Of a DNA stretch of 64,000 nucleotides, positions 1 through 10,136 are shown piece by piece; the stretch's first letter is position 1, and every line of letters begins with the position of its first letter. The notes beneath the pieces are model-generated. The model did not search any database. It saw only the letters and a list, made by a program, of their open reading frames with translations, and was not told where the DNA came from. This stretch comes from Rhizophagus irregularis (Eukaryota; Glomeromycota; Glomeromycetes; Glomerales; Glomeraceae): NCBI RefSeq assembly GCF_026210795.1, contig NC_089448.1, forward strand, positions 3,224,001-3,288,000, in the 5' to 3' direction. The position numbers were made by a program, and so were the translations under genes.

Positions 1-509
1 AATAATATTTATACAATTTATAATATTTCTTAACATTTTAATAATAATTATTTACACGATGTATCATGTATAGAATCGAATTTATTAATAATAATAATTA
101 TACATATATTTTACACAATGTATAGAATCTAATTTCTAAAATTTAACGAATTTTAATGAATTTTTATCTAAAATTTAACGAATTTTAAGGAAATTTTATT
201 GAATTTTAATGAATTTTAATGAATTTTTAACGAATTTAACGAAATTTGATGGATTTTTGTCTAATTTTAACAAATTTTAACGAATTTTTATTATCTAAAA
301 TTTATTAAATTTTATTAATAATCGTAAATAGTAAATCAAAAAATATTTTGGGAAAGTGTGAGAAAAAAGTGAAAAAATCTAGCGCGATATGTAGATATGT
401 TTATCAGTGTGACACGACGATCATAAGTTTTCTGATTGGATATATCACGTGATTGTGGCTGTGGCGCTGCAGCTGCGCCGCTAACCTGGCACACATTTCA
501 GACGTGCCA
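1..509. other. AT-rich intergenic DNA with degenerate AATTTAACGAATTTT repeats
   Basis: From about 120 to 310 a short degenerate unit close to AATTTTAACGAATTTT recurs many times. Around 450-480 there is a GC-rich self-complementary stretch (GGCGCTGCAGCTGCGCC) and then a small inverted pair, GGCACAC/GACGTGCC. No coding region is recognised. The end at about 509 is where similarity to the inverted copy at 23.1-24.6 kb begins. Confidence 0.5.
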
Positions 510-1897
510 TAATGCTACAATCATAACGTATCATAACACGTGATCACGTGATTGTTTATTATTTTGTTATGATACGTTTTTTGTTTTTATATAAACCCTT
601 ACTTTGATCTTCCCACTGATCTTCCCTTTCTCTCGTCTTATTTTTGTTATTTTCGTTATTTTTTGTCTTTTGTTATTTTGTTTTTTTTTTATTTTAAAAA
701 AATTTTTCTTTCTTCTTTCTTCGTCACCTCCCTTTAAAAAGAATTTTTTTTTTGTACCTCTCTTTAAAAAAAAATTTTTTTTCCGTCACTCTTCCTTTAA
801 AAAAAAATTTTTTTTCGTTACTCCTTTAAAAAAAATTTTTTTTTTGACTTTATTCTTTTATTCCCCACTCACCACCCTTTCCTTTTTTTTTAAAAAAAAT
901 TCTTCTTTCTATTTCCTCTTTATAAAAAACGTTCTTCCTTCTTTTTTAAAAAATTTTTTTTAACTTTCCTAACTTCGTCACCCCTCTTTTTGATTTATTC
1001 TTTTATTCCCCACTCACTTCCTTTTCTTTTTTATTTATACGTTTTTTCATAGTCCAGCAGATTTTTTTTTGGGAATTTCTTTTTTCTTTTTTGTAGATCA
1101 GTTTGGGAGTCTTTTTCTTTTTGTAGTATGGTTAGGATTTTTTTCTTTTTTTAGGTCAGTTCAAATTTTCTTTTTTTTTTGTAAGTTGAGTTCAAATTCT
1201 TTTCTTTTTGTAGGTTGTTTCAGTTTTGTTGCTTCAGAGTCTTCTTTTTTTTTTTTTTGTTGGTCAATTCTGGATTTTTTTTTCTTTTGTAGGTTGTTTT
1301 GGTTTCTTTTTCATCAGACGTTTCATAATTCTTTTCTTTTATATAGGTCAGACATTCTGGAGTTCTTTTTCTTTTTTGTAGGGATACTAACCCTTGGTGA
1401 CTTGGACGATTGCAGATAGTACTATATAAGGAGGTTTTGGTTTCCAGTTAAGTTAGACGTTCTTATGTTACTATTTTTTTGTTTTTTTTAGGTTGTTTGA
1501 CTCTGAATGAACCCGAACATATTATAGATAATTTTGGTTGCAATAGGTGGTTTTGATAAGGAAGGGAATTTTAATAATGTATTTAATGTATTTGTATTTT
1601 GTTTATTTTTATTTTTTATTTAATTTAATAAAGTAGAACTAAATTTATGTAAATACAACTATAATAAACTGTAATATAAATGGTAAATTCAGTGACCAAA
1701 TCGTATAAATTTAATGATAAAATCAGTGATCAAATCATGTAAATTCCATACGAATTCCATGTAAATTCCGTATCCAAACCATATTTTTAGTGATACAGAA
1801 TTGTGCATTTTTCCGTATCCTTTTATGATACGTTATTTCTAAGGAATAAAAATTGTATAAAAACTTTATAAAAAACGTATACAATTTTTTTATAGGG
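510..1897 (+). mobile_element. Copy 1 of the 1.45 kb CCCTATAA-type element (left end lost)
   Basis: This stretch is the reverse complement of most of 23139-24594: the CACGTGATCACGTG core at about 537-552, the block of T-tract repeats, the ACCCTTGG-TGACTTGGACG segment and the right terminus TTTTATAGGG. The right end (1897) abuts AGACAAAAG, which is exon-3 sequence of gene family F1, so the element sits inside an F1 relic. The left terminus CCCTATAA expected from copy 2 is not present; positions left of about 510 are unrelated. No transposase is visible, so it is non-autonomous. Long ORFs predicted here are phenylalanine-rich translations of T-tracts, not genes. Confidence 0.7.
1060..1500 (+). 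repeat. Array of polypyrimidine tract plus TAGGT units
   Basis: About ten irregular units of 35-50 bp each consist of a long T/C tract followed by GTAGGT, GTAGAT or TTAGGT and a short spacer (for example TCAGTTC or TTGTTTC). Each unit looks like a fungal 3' splice site. The same array is present in inverted orientation at about 23515-23880. Whether the units act as acceptors is unknown. Confidence 0.6.
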
Positions 1898-2110
1898 AGA
1901 CAAAAGTGGAAATATGGAAGAAAATACTTTGGAATTTGAAGTATAATCAGCATTGACGTATCAATAAATGATGGGTAATTTATTAAAGTACATACAATAA
2001 TTCATTAATTCATCATATTAAATCTTTATTATGTAACTCAAAACACATATTGTATATCGATAGGATCATAGGAATAAAGCACAACTTAACATTAACATCC
2101 GCGACATGAA
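1898..2110 (+). pseudogene. Relic (copy 0) of gene family F1: exon 3 and 4 fragments
   Basis: After the element end, the sequence AGACAAAAG...ACTTTGGAATTTGAAG...GATGGGTAATT matches the second half of F1 exon 3 with its donor. GGAATAAAGCACAACTTAACAT at about 2071-2092 matches the start of exon 4. Substitutions and in-frame stops, and the absence of exons 1 and 2, show that the copy is dead. The transposon junction at 1897/1898 lies within exon 3. Confidence 0.75.
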
Positions 2111-2848
2111 TTAATCCTATTTTTGAAGTTATTAGTAGGGAAATATTAGGAACAGCAAATATAAAAAAATTGATTCTTTTACCTTCCAACAAATTTTATG
2201 AATATACAAAAAAAAATTTATATGCTAATATTAACAGTATATTTTTTAAAAAAAAATTTTAAAACAAAATCCGTGTCCAATCCATGAATTTATAAAATTA
2301 TAAATAAAAATATCTCAAAATTGAGTATATGAAGTGAGAAACCAATTTTTATAGTTGTTACTCCTTAAAGGCTTATTTAAGACTGGAATTATTTTTTAAT
2401 TTATTAATTTCTATTAAAACAAAATAAAAATTACAAAAGAATTAAAAAAAAAGTAAATTATATAGTAATTCCTTAAAATTAATATTTATAATATACAGTG
2501 TGAACATAATGTATATTAAGTAGTATATAATCATTTACTATGGATTGGGAAAAAATACATGTGACACATTAGCTAAAAAGTTATACGATTTGTAAAACAA
2601 GACGTTTATTAATAATGTGTAAAAAAATATGGGAATTAATTAGGGATGTTATTCGAGTTCGCCGAACTGCTTAAGCAATCTAACATCCCTGGAATTAATA
2701 GCTTTAATTATCTGTTACAGATATTAAAAGCTAGGATTACCCTCCAAATTTTATTATTGCGCACTTTTTTTAGAAAGAATTTTTTTAAAAAATGTAGAAA
2801 TGAAATTATAAATATAATAGTTCGCTAAAATTCATAATACAAAATTTA
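2111..2848. other. AT-rich stretch without recognised gene
   Basis: Only AT-rich sequence with homopolymer runs is seen. A small inverted pair, TTAATTAGGGATGTTATTCG with AACATCCCTGGAATTAA, lies at about 2635-2700. It has hAT-like TAGGGATGTT/AACATCCC ends, so it may be a tiny decayed element. The 60-codon ORF overlapping it has no support. Confidence 0.4.
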
Positions 2849-2957
2849 CCCTATAAAAAAAAATCTGGAAAAAGCTCCGGTAAATGATCATTTTTCTAAT
2901 TTTTATTCCGAAGAAACTCAGACACGTGATCATTTTTCCGAAAAATTTTTTATAGGG
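2849..2957. mobile_element. 109-bp MITE with CCCTATAAAAAA ends and TTA target duplication
   Basis: The ends are CCCTATAAAAAAAAAT and the complementary ATTTTTTATAGGG, with further complementarity (CTGGAAAAA / TTTTTCCGAAAAA). TTA at 2846-2848 and TTA at 2958-2960 flank the element, giving a 3-bp target duplication. The terminal sequence is shared with the 1.45 kb element, whose copy 2 is flanked by ACA, so this is probably a short derivative of the same family. Confidence 0.75.
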
Positions 2958-3594
2958 TTAAAAAATAAGAATCAGCCAATAAATGAAAAATATAGTGTCT
3001 TTATAAATTTTACATATAAATTATAATTTTTATTACTGAAATTGAGTAAATTAGAATAATTCAAATAAGTATTACTTTGATGTTGAAAAGACAGTATGAT
3101 GAAAATCCTAGATTTTCGGATCGAGTAGGCACATCCTGAAAATCAGATGACTTTGTGGGACAATTGTTTAACATACTTTTTGGCTAGAATGTTATTCATC
3201 TTTTCCATCCGTGAAAATATCAATAGAATGATTATTAGGAACCGTAAATGTAACTACTATTCTTATATATTAAATGAACCAAATGAAGAGAATTTTTCAA
3301 ATAACCATACTGCGGTGAGGTGATTGTTACTGATTGGAGTAATGATTATGAACGTTAATGTCTGAGACGTTGAAAAAATGTTACCGCTTGCAGAAAAATC
3401 AGTACTGACAGTAATATGATTTGAAGAATATTCCTATTTCAGTTGAATAACAAGAGCGATTGATTAGTAAAAGAGCAAACTCTAACTCGTATAATATTGA
3501 TCCGGATAATAATATTTTATCAGTACGATTTTCTACAATTAACAATTCTGATCAGCATTCCACATCTAATGAAGTATCGCTTCGTAATCTATGA
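2958..3594. other. Intergenic DNA without recognised gene
   Basis: The base composition is more balanced than the flanks from about 3060. A short inverted pair, GATTTTCGGATCGAG / CATCCTGAAAATC, lies near 3113-3145. All frames are broken by stops; this may be decayed coding or transposon sequence, but no family is recognised. Confidence 0.35.
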
Positions 3595-3722
3595 AGCGCC
3601 GTACTGATCAAAATTCCCGGGTAGTTCCTTGGATAAATCCCTAATTTACTTCAGGGTAGTCGTTCATAAATCCCAAAGTACCTTGGATGCAACCACCCAG
3701 GATTTTTGATCAGTATGGCGCT
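3595..3722. mobile_element. 128-bp inverted-repeat MITE (AGCGCCGTACTGATCAAAA ends)
   Basis: The left arm AGCGCCGTACTGATCAAAAT pairs with the right arm ATTTTTGATCAGTATGGCGCT, and the pairing continues inward (CCCGGGTAGTTCCTTGGAT against the complement of AAGTACCTTGGATGCAACC). The element could fold almost entirely into a hairpin. No clean target duplication is visible. Superfamily unknown. Confidence 0.7.
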
Positions 3723-3965
3723 AGACCCCAAAATATATATAAAAAAAAGTCAGGTCTGAGAGGGTCTGAGTCATAGAATAGGACGACTTGATTCAGTTAA
3801 TCGGTTCAGCTCCGAACTGATACTATTGAAAAAACCGAGTCGAGTAGAGCCAAGCCTGAAACCCGTTTCGGTTCCATAATTGGGCTATTGTCACTTCGGT
3901 CCAGATCTGAGCCAGTACATATCAATCACTGCACATGTTACTCCAAATTTTTTTTTATTATGATA
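3723..3965. other. GC-richer decayed repeat (GTTCGG-type)
   Basis: Between 3740 and 3930 the sequence is rich in CGGTTC/GACCGA-like motifs (for example ATCGGTTCAGCTCCG, CCGTTTCGGTTCC, CGGTCCAGATCTGAGCC). They resemble the interior of the hAT MITE at 50766-51071. It is probably a decayed copy of that kind of element; ends were not defined. Confidence 0.35.
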
Positions 3966-4595
3966 GCTATATTAATTGCCAGTCTGTCACTTAACGGTAC
4001 AAAATTAATTTGTAGATCCGGCGCAGATTTTATATGAATTACGTTAATTGGCATATTTTGATGTCGATTTTGTCCTACAAGGTCACGTTTAAATGTAACG
4101 ATGACTCACCAATCAATAACATTAAACGTGAATAAGCCACAAAAAAAAATTTTTTCATCGTTCGATTTAAAATTTAACAAGTTTACCTTGGAGGAAGTCA
4201 CCATTCCATTTTATATTTTAGTTAAGATAAGACTTTTTATACATGAATTTTGCAAATTTTACGAGGTTTTTTAACACTATTAAAAAATATATATTATTTT
4301 CTTTACCAAATTAATAAAATAACAAAAAAAATATATATATATTTTTATTGTTCTTTTTTAGTTTTTTTTTTGGCACACCTTAATCCTACCAGTTTTGGAA
4401 AACACACCCAGGTAATGTAATACCTTTTTCTAGCAAATTTTTGAAGTATTTATGTTGTTGTGACGTGTTTTTAAGATAGTGTAAACACCATTCCAGAGCA
4501 ATAGTATTTAATATATAAAAGTCCGTTGAAATTAATTATAGATTGCCAATCATTTTGTACCATTAAGTGGCGGACCGGCAATTAATAATTATAGC
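3966..4595. mobile_element. 630-bp element with inverted ends GCTATA-TTAATTGCC
   Basis: Left end GCTATATTAATTGCCAGTC (from 3966), continued by TGTCACTTAACGGTACAAAAT, is the inverse of ATTTTGTACCATTAAGTGG-CGGACCGGCAATTAATAATTATAGC ending at 4595. The arms are about 45 bp with a few mismatches. The interior has no ORF worth naming. Flanks give no clear target duplication. Confidence 0.6.
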
Positions 4596-4628
4596 GTAGT
4601 CATTAAATAAAGAGCTATACAGTATGTA

Positions 4629-5294
4629 CACTCCCTGGTGAAAAGTCTCCGACCACCTAAAATCAATAATGCCAGGGTTTTTTAATAAAAAAATTTTTCA
4701 TTTATATTAAACTTTATAGTGAAAAACCCTAATTTGAAGTGTTTATTTGCTCAATTGTTAGTAAAATTTCGCAGAAATATTTAATTTTCATAGTGGTAAA
4801 AAATTTGACTTTTTAACCAGGACAGATACAACAAAACTGACGCCAGAACTTGATTCTTTGACATAAAAATAGCTTATGGGCCAAAAATTAGGACGATTGG
4901 ATCAGCAGTTGTTGAGAAATCCACCTCTAAAACCCATGAATTTTTACGAATTTCATATGTAAATCATCATTTTTACCGATTTTTGATGATTTTCAGATGT
5001 GGATTTCTTAACAACTGCTGATCCAATCGTCCTGATTTTTGGCCCATAAGCTATTTTTATGTCAAAGAATCAAGTTCTGGCGTCAGTTTTGTTGTATCTG
5101 TCCTGGTTAAAAAGTCAAATTTTTTACCACCATGAAAATTAAATATTTCTGCGAAATTTTACTAACAATTGAGCAAATAAACACTTCAAATTAGGGGTTT
5201 TCACTATAAAGTTTAATATAAATGAAAAATTTTTTATTAAAAAACCCTGGCATTATTGATTTTAGGGTGGTCAGAGACTTTTCACCGGGGAGTG
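4629..5294. mobile_element. 666-bp Tc1/mariner-like foldback element, TA duplication
   Basis: The ends are CACTCCCTGGTGAAAAGTC and the complementary GACTTTTCACCGGGGAGTG. TA dinucleotides flank both ends (4627-4628 and 5295-5296), as expected for Tc1/mariner insertion. The inverted arms run about 305 bp each to a centre near 4960, so nearly the whole element is one hairpin. It carries no transposase. Arm identity is high with only scattered substitutions, suggesting recent activity or arm conversion. Confidence 0.85.
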
Positions 5295-5437
5295 TACTAG
5301 ATCAAAATTGGCAAAAAATTCAAAGACTTTTAATATATTTAAGTAACTTTATAGTAAAAAAATCAATAGAAATAAAATAAATTTTTTAAGTTTTAAATAG
5401 TTTTATTATATTTTATTGAAGGCAATTTCTATTTGTA

Positions 5438-5805
5438 CACGGGGTGTTTGAACCCGGGTCATGTGATTATTGCCATTTTGACTAATAGTATAAACTTCAA
5501 AATTAGTAGATAAATGGATTTTTGCCTGCTCTACAAGTTTATCTAAGGAATCAAAGGTGCTTTTGAATGTCAGTTTTGACTTTGCCTATGAATAATTGAT
5601 TTTGCCGATCGCTCTTGAAAAAATTTAGGAAATGATTGGCAAAGACAGTTTTTCATATATTAGTCAAAAACGGCATTCAAAACCCCCTTTGATGCCTTAA
5701 GTAAACTTGCAGAGCAGTCAAAAATACATATATTGCATAGAAAAAGTAAAAGGTGTGACATTGGTGTCATTATATTTCATATGACCCGTGTTCAAACACC
5801 CCGTG
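5438..5805. mobile_element. 368-bp TA-flanked inverted-repeat element
   Basis: Ends CACGGGGTGTTTGAACCCG and CGTGTTCAAACACCCCGTG are complementary and continue inward with GGGTCAT/ATGACCC. TA flanks both ends (5436-5437, 5806-5807). This is a second, unrelated Tc1/mariner-type MITE only 143 bp from the previous one. Interior arms are weakly complementary (CCTTTGATTCC-like motifs on both sides). No coding capacity. Confidence 0.8.
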
Positions 5806-6469
5806 TAAACTTTGAAATTTTCTTTATTGAATAATACTGTAAATAATATAGAAAAATTTTTACTCTATATATTTATGAAATAAAAATTTTTTTTTCTTTG
5901 TTTTTAAAATTTCTCAGTATTACAACATATATCTACTAAAAACGACAAAATATTTAAAATTAATATATATAAATACTTTAATACTTGCTAAAACAAACTA
6001 AAATATTGATATTTATTGTTTAAAATATGTGATAAAAATGAAAAAAAGAAATAGGAGTTATAGGAGTTAATATTTTGACGTGAGAAAAAAAATATTTTTA
6101 TTTTTATTTTTATTTTTAAGATATAGACATGACTGGAGCCTAACGTTACATAAGTGAGAAAAAAAAAATTTATTTATATCGCATCAAACACAGCCAAATC
6201 ACGGATCACGTGCCTGAGCTTTTTTTGTGGGAAGATTGACTAGGTATACTTTCCAAAAATGGGTATGAGACCAAGAAAAAACAAAGAAATCTAGCAGGTG
6301 ACTTTTTTTTTATCACACCTATATCCAAAAGTGTAGAAATGCACGGTGCATATCAAAAGTTATATCATAATCTACTTGTGACACAAATTTCGATTACGGG
6401 TATAGAAATGATCTGCATGTAAGGTATATAACAGTATATGAAATCCCTACATTCTTAATATTTTTTCCT
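5806..6469. other. Intergenic DNA upstream of F1 copy A
   Basis: AT-rich DNA with CACGTG-containing sequence near 6205 (GATCACGTGCCTGAGC). From about 6310 the sequence shares short blocks (ATCCAAAAGTGTAGAAATG, ATGATCTGCA) with the DNA upstream of F1 copy C, so part of it belongs to the duplicated unit. No gene recognised. Confidence 0.45.
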
Positions 6470-6604
6470 TTCTTACTAATTTTTTTTGCTGTTGCAAATT
6501 CACGGATCTCGTCATAATTTACCCAATTTCAAGATAGCCATTCATTCTATTTTCTATTTTTACCATCTATCATTTTTATTACGTAACTTTTATTAAAATA
6601 AGCC
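6470..6604 (+). promoter_or_regulatory. Conserved proximal promoter of F1 copy A
   Basis: The last 120-150 bp before the ATG are nearly identical before all four F1 copies (also 14485-14621, 20480-20596, 25315-25452). The shared block reads GCTGTTGCAAATTCA...ATAATTTACCCAATTTCAAGATAGCC...CTATCATTTTTATTACGTAACTTTTATTAAAATAAGCC. Conservation exceeds that of the DNA further upstream, so it may hold the core promoter and 5' leader. No perfect TATA box is evident. Confidence 0.55.
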
Positions 6605-7547
6605 ATGAATATTCCACCGATACCATTATCGGCTATTAATAATTTTGTTCAAAACAACTTGGTTAACAGGATAACAATTAATATTAATAATACTCAATCT
6701 AGGAATACATTTCATCATGGAAAGCATATTGGGAATAAATTAATTACACCGTTACCCGTAACAATAAATCGCAGAGAAATGGGATTTATGTAAGTATCCT
6801 GTTTGTTATTTTTCTCATTATAAGTTGTTTATCAATATGCCACATTTGACATACTATAGAAGGTCCAAGTCAACAATTGAAAAAGCTTGCGGGATTGTTA
6901 CCTATGAAATTGATGACAAGTGTAAGAATAACTTACCATTACTTCTTATTGTGGGTTGGAGGGTAAGTCCTTTCGCAATAATAATTTTTGTTTCAAAGTA
7001 GCCTCTTGAAGTACCGTAAAGTTCCGAAAGTAAGCATGCACATAATGCCAGCCAAGCTCATCATAATGTAGGCCAAAATTGTAATAATTCTGGTAAGGGG
7101 TGCTTACTTTTGGGGTGCTTGCTTTAGGGATTTTACGGTATTTATATAAAAAACGTTCTTGACCCTTTAACTGAAGAAATGGTTAAAAATCAGCTACTAT
7201 ATAAACCATGTTTTATTTCATAATTAGATATCCCTTACTGGAAAAAACAAGTGGTTCATCTTTATTGGCTGTGAAACAGATCCAAATTTCCCAGGCGAAG
7301 ACAAAAGTTCTATAAATAAATATTTGAAAGAAAATGGAAATAAGGGATCAAATACTTTGGAATTTGAGGAACATTCAATGAACATTGAAAGATCGATATC
7401 TGATGGGTAATTATATTATGATAATCATTAAGCTTTACTTATCACTAACAATCAAAATAAATACATAATAAATATAGGAATAATGCACAACTCAACATAT
7501 ATATCCGTTCTGAAGGGTTGGGATTATTAGATAGAATTTTTTCTTGA
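6605..7547 (+). CDS. F1 family protein, copy A (four exons, 178 aa, unknown function)
   Basis: Predicted exons are 6605-6789, 6860-6962, 7228-7406 and 7478-7547, all with GT-AG borders and compatible phases, giving 178 aa. The start is the ATG of MNIPPIPLSA, conserved in all copies. Recognisable blocks are an Asn-rich N-terminus with ITININNTQ, an INRREMGF-RSKSTIEKAC block spanning intron 1, GIVTYEID and LPLLLIVGWR in exon 2, then NKWFIFIGCETDP in exon 3. No signal peptide or membrane segment is evident. Copy A differs at the C-terminus, reading RSEGLGLLDRIFS. I do not recognise the family. A single globular beta-rich domain is a guess; a distant likeness to actinoporin/aegerolysin-type folds crossed my mind but no diagnostic motif supports it. 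Confidence 0.7.
7014..7138. mobile_element. 125-bp MITE in intron 2 of F1 copy A
   Basis: Ends CCGTAAAGTTCCGAAAGTAA and the imperfect complement ending in GGGATTTTACGG, flanked by TA on both sides (7012-7013, 7139-7140). The same insertion is at the same intron position in copies B (15033-15156) and D (25867-25991) but not in C. It is Tc1/mariner-like by its TA flanks. Confidence 0.75.
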
Positions 7548-8019
7548 CAGGTTTTTGTTTTCAAAAATATATTTATTTCATTGATTTTCAGTACGTCAGT
7601 TTTCGGTATATTTTTCACGGAATTTTTTACTCCACAAAATTTTGAAACGGAGATATACTATATGTAGATCTACGATTTTCACAAATTAGCGATATTACCT
7701 GCAAAGTCATTTTTCCTTATATAATTTATTGATATAGTTGTTTTAGTTAATTTATTTTATTTTATCTTTCGTTCTTATCTGTTATAGAATTTTTATTTTT
7801 ATTTTTTTTCCTAGTTTTTTTTTATTCTTACTTTGAAATTTTATTTATATTTTACACTTAATTATACAAAATTTGAATATATTTAATCCCTCTGTAAATG
7901 CTAGAAATTTGAAAGAAATTTTATTTCATCGGCCACAACTCATTGATCGGGTGGGTAAAACTGAAAGAATAGAGAAATTTTGTTTTATATAAAATAATTT
8001 ATCAATAAAGTTATAACAC
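7548..8019 (+). repeat. Conserved 3' flank of F1 copy A
   Basis: This stretch is shared with copies B (15563-16030), C (22130-22500) and D (26403-26830). It contains a polypyrimidine-rich block (TCTTTCGTTCTTATCTGTTATAG), ATCGGCCACA-TCGTTGATC and ends near AATTTATCAATAAAGTTAT, a plausible polyadenylation region (AATAAAG). Conservation over about 470 bp suggests a long 3' UTR or a duplicated flank; no ORF is conserved. Confidence 0.55.
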
Positions 8020-8205
8020 TAAGGTTGGTTGCCGTAAGTAGCAATTATTATATATTGAATTACAACTTTTAGCAGTTGTAATATTATAAACGTAAGCTGT
8101 AAATTGGCTGTAAATACTACATTATTGAAAGATGGTAATTATGATTTACAACCATTATATTTACTTGACTTTTGGACTTACAACTATTTACGGAGACCAA
8201 CACTA
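8020..8205. mobile_element. 186-bp hAT-like MITE with 8-bp duplication TATAACAC
   Basis: Ends TAAGGTTGGTTGCCGTAAGTAG and CTATTTACGGAGACCAACACTA are inverted with mismatches. TATAACAC occurs exactly at 8012-8019 and 8206-8213. Copies B, C and D have uninterrupted sequence at the same place (AAAGTTATCACGCGGCCCTT), which serves as an empty site. The 8-bp duplication and TAAGG/CACTA ends fit the hAT superfamily. Confidence 0.85.
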
Positions 8206-8692
8206 TATAACACCCTTAAAAAAATAATAGTAATAATAATTTACGTTATTTATTGATTATTAATATAATATTGTTTTATACATTTCGCTGAAAGGGTATA
8301 TTCTTTATATTATTTACCATATATAAAGTAAAAATAAAGGCTCAACTGATTCAACCATTCATATATCCATATGACCAAGTATCATCATTCCCCATTTTAA
8401 GACAGATTTTAGCTTAAGAGTATTCATACAAATTCAATTTTTCGTTTTATCTATAATATTTAATTTTTATTTAAATTTGCAATTATTAATTTATAGCTTT
8501 AATAGTAACAAATTTAAAAATAGTAATTAATTATCATTATTTCTTTGTACGTTCATAATAGAGAAAACTTATTACTCAATTAATTACAGTATAACATCTA
8601 AAAGAGTGATAAAATTTCTCGTTATAACTTCTAACAGTAACTACTCGATTTATAAAATAAAATTCAAGAAATTTATTATAAACAAACTAGAA
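8206..8692 (+). repeat. Distal conserved 3' flank of F1 copy A
   Basis: Shared with the equivalent flanks of B, C and D: TTTACGTTATTTATTGATTA, TTCGCTGAAAGGGTATATTC, CATATATCCATATGACCAAG, GTCATTCCCCATTTTAAGAC. No ORF. It marks the extent of the duplicated unit. Confidence 0.5.
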
Positions 8693-8926
8693 TAATAACT
8701 AGGAAACGGAAACCGTCACTTAATCCGCTTAAATATTAACAATAATTTACAAAAATGTGACAAAGTGTTACAAAATGTGTTGCTAAAAATAACGCGTTAC
8801 AACAAATGTGATACAAAACATAAAAGGGGGCTAAATTATAGTGACATAAGGAAAATACATAGGTTAAACCGGTACTAGAAATTTATCTAATTCCGTACAA
8901 TAAATAGTCCTTCGCTACGCTCCGGA
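8693..8926. mobile_element. About 230-bp insertion relative to F1 copies C and D
   Basis: Copies C and D read AACTAG-ATAATAATAACA here. Copy A instead has extra sequence from TAGGAAACGGAAACCGTC to CTTCGCTACGCTCCGGAC, bounded by AATAAC on both sides. It lacks inverted ends, and the interior repeats GTTACAA/TGTGAC motifs (ATGTGACAAAGTGTTACAAA). Class not determined; a short retroposed element is possible. Confidence 0.5.
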
Positions 8927-10136
8927 CAATAACAATAATATTTTTATTTAGGCCTTTGTAATAGAAGAGGAGGAAAGAAGGGAAAAGAACTGGAAAAACA
9001 AACCGAGATACAGATACAAAATCAAACAAATCATCATTTACGTATAATAATCATGTGATAAGTTTCTGTTTTCATATTCCCACAGTGACTCCGTGAAATA
9101 ACTTATTTATATCATGGTTCCGTACCATAAAGCCTTTCAATATACCTATTTGACCAATCATAATAGATCTTTTATTATTGATAGACTTTTTACCTATTTT
9201 TTCAAAAAATCACGAATTTTAACTAGGAACTGTGATAAAAATAAATAACTGAGTGTCGTGTGACCCTTTGAAACTTAAGGTAGTAAGGGTCTTCCGGTCT
9301 TTCACTTCCTCCATCAGCATCGAAATGATGAACGTCTGCGCATCAACTATTTAAGAATTAATAATCATTATTCCACATTGGTCATCCTTATTACATCCAA
9401 TTATTTGCATGTGGGTGGCTGGAGTTAGTTATATTCATGATTGTCATGATCGACAATCTTTTTACAATAGACATAAGAGTTTTTTTCTTCTTTTTCTTTA
9501 ATTTCTCGTAATTATAATTTAGATACTTATATTGTTTCCCTCCTATTTTTTTTTCGGCGTCTCTTGTTGGTGGTTAATCCGGCTATGCCTAGGGTTTCTC
9601 GTGAATAACTAGGCAGGACTACTCCTATCCAGTTCCTTGGGGGTTGAATTTACTTTGCTTTAGTTTAGTTTGCTACGTTTTTGTAATTCGTACTAATAGC
9701 AGTGGCTAGTGGTTCCGATTCTGTCTATATATTAAAAATAAAAATAAAAAAAGCATATATAATAGATATTGCGTCAATCACGCAAGATCATGTACAGTAA
9801 TTATTATTGTAAGAGTATTAAAAAGTATAAACTTATTAAAGAATTAATTTATAGTCATATTTAACAATAAAAAAAAATATTACTTAGCCATTAACAAAAA
9901 ATATCAGTCCGTCAAAATCAGCATGATCTTAACAGACTGACCAATAAATAATAATACAATAGATTTATACTAACTGAGCTCATGGTCTATCAGGAATAGG
10001 AAATTTCAAGATTTTAATACAACTACGCCGTAACCTCACCGTTCAAACACCACATATCATAAAATGAATGATTTATATTCTTTTTATAGAAAGTATGTCA
10101 TGTTACACACATACATTTTTTAAAAACCGTACCTCT
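8927..10136. other. Duplicated flank, then unrecognised intergenic DNA
   Basis: 8927-9240 matches the flank of F1 copy C at 24600-24860 (GGCCTTTGTAATAGAAGAGGA, ATGTGATAAGTTTCTGTTTT, ATCATGGTTCCGTACCATAAAG). Beyond that no gene is recognised. A less AT-rich block at about 9545-9745 ends in GTGGTTCCGATTCTGTC (reminiscent of a Pol III B box) and a TA/AAAAATA-rich tail. It could be a SINE-like insertion, but this is weak. Confidence 0.35.

Noticed and set aside
604-1419. Two Phe/Lys-rich ORFs of 119 and 116 codons
   Set aside because: They are translations of T-tract and A/T hairpin arrays inside a transposable element; the inverted copy at 23-24 kb does not keep the frames.
9545-9745. Possible SINE or tRNA-derived element
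   Set aside because: Only a B-box-like GGTTCCGATTC and an A/T tail; no convincing A box or tRNA fold, so it was noted but not called.
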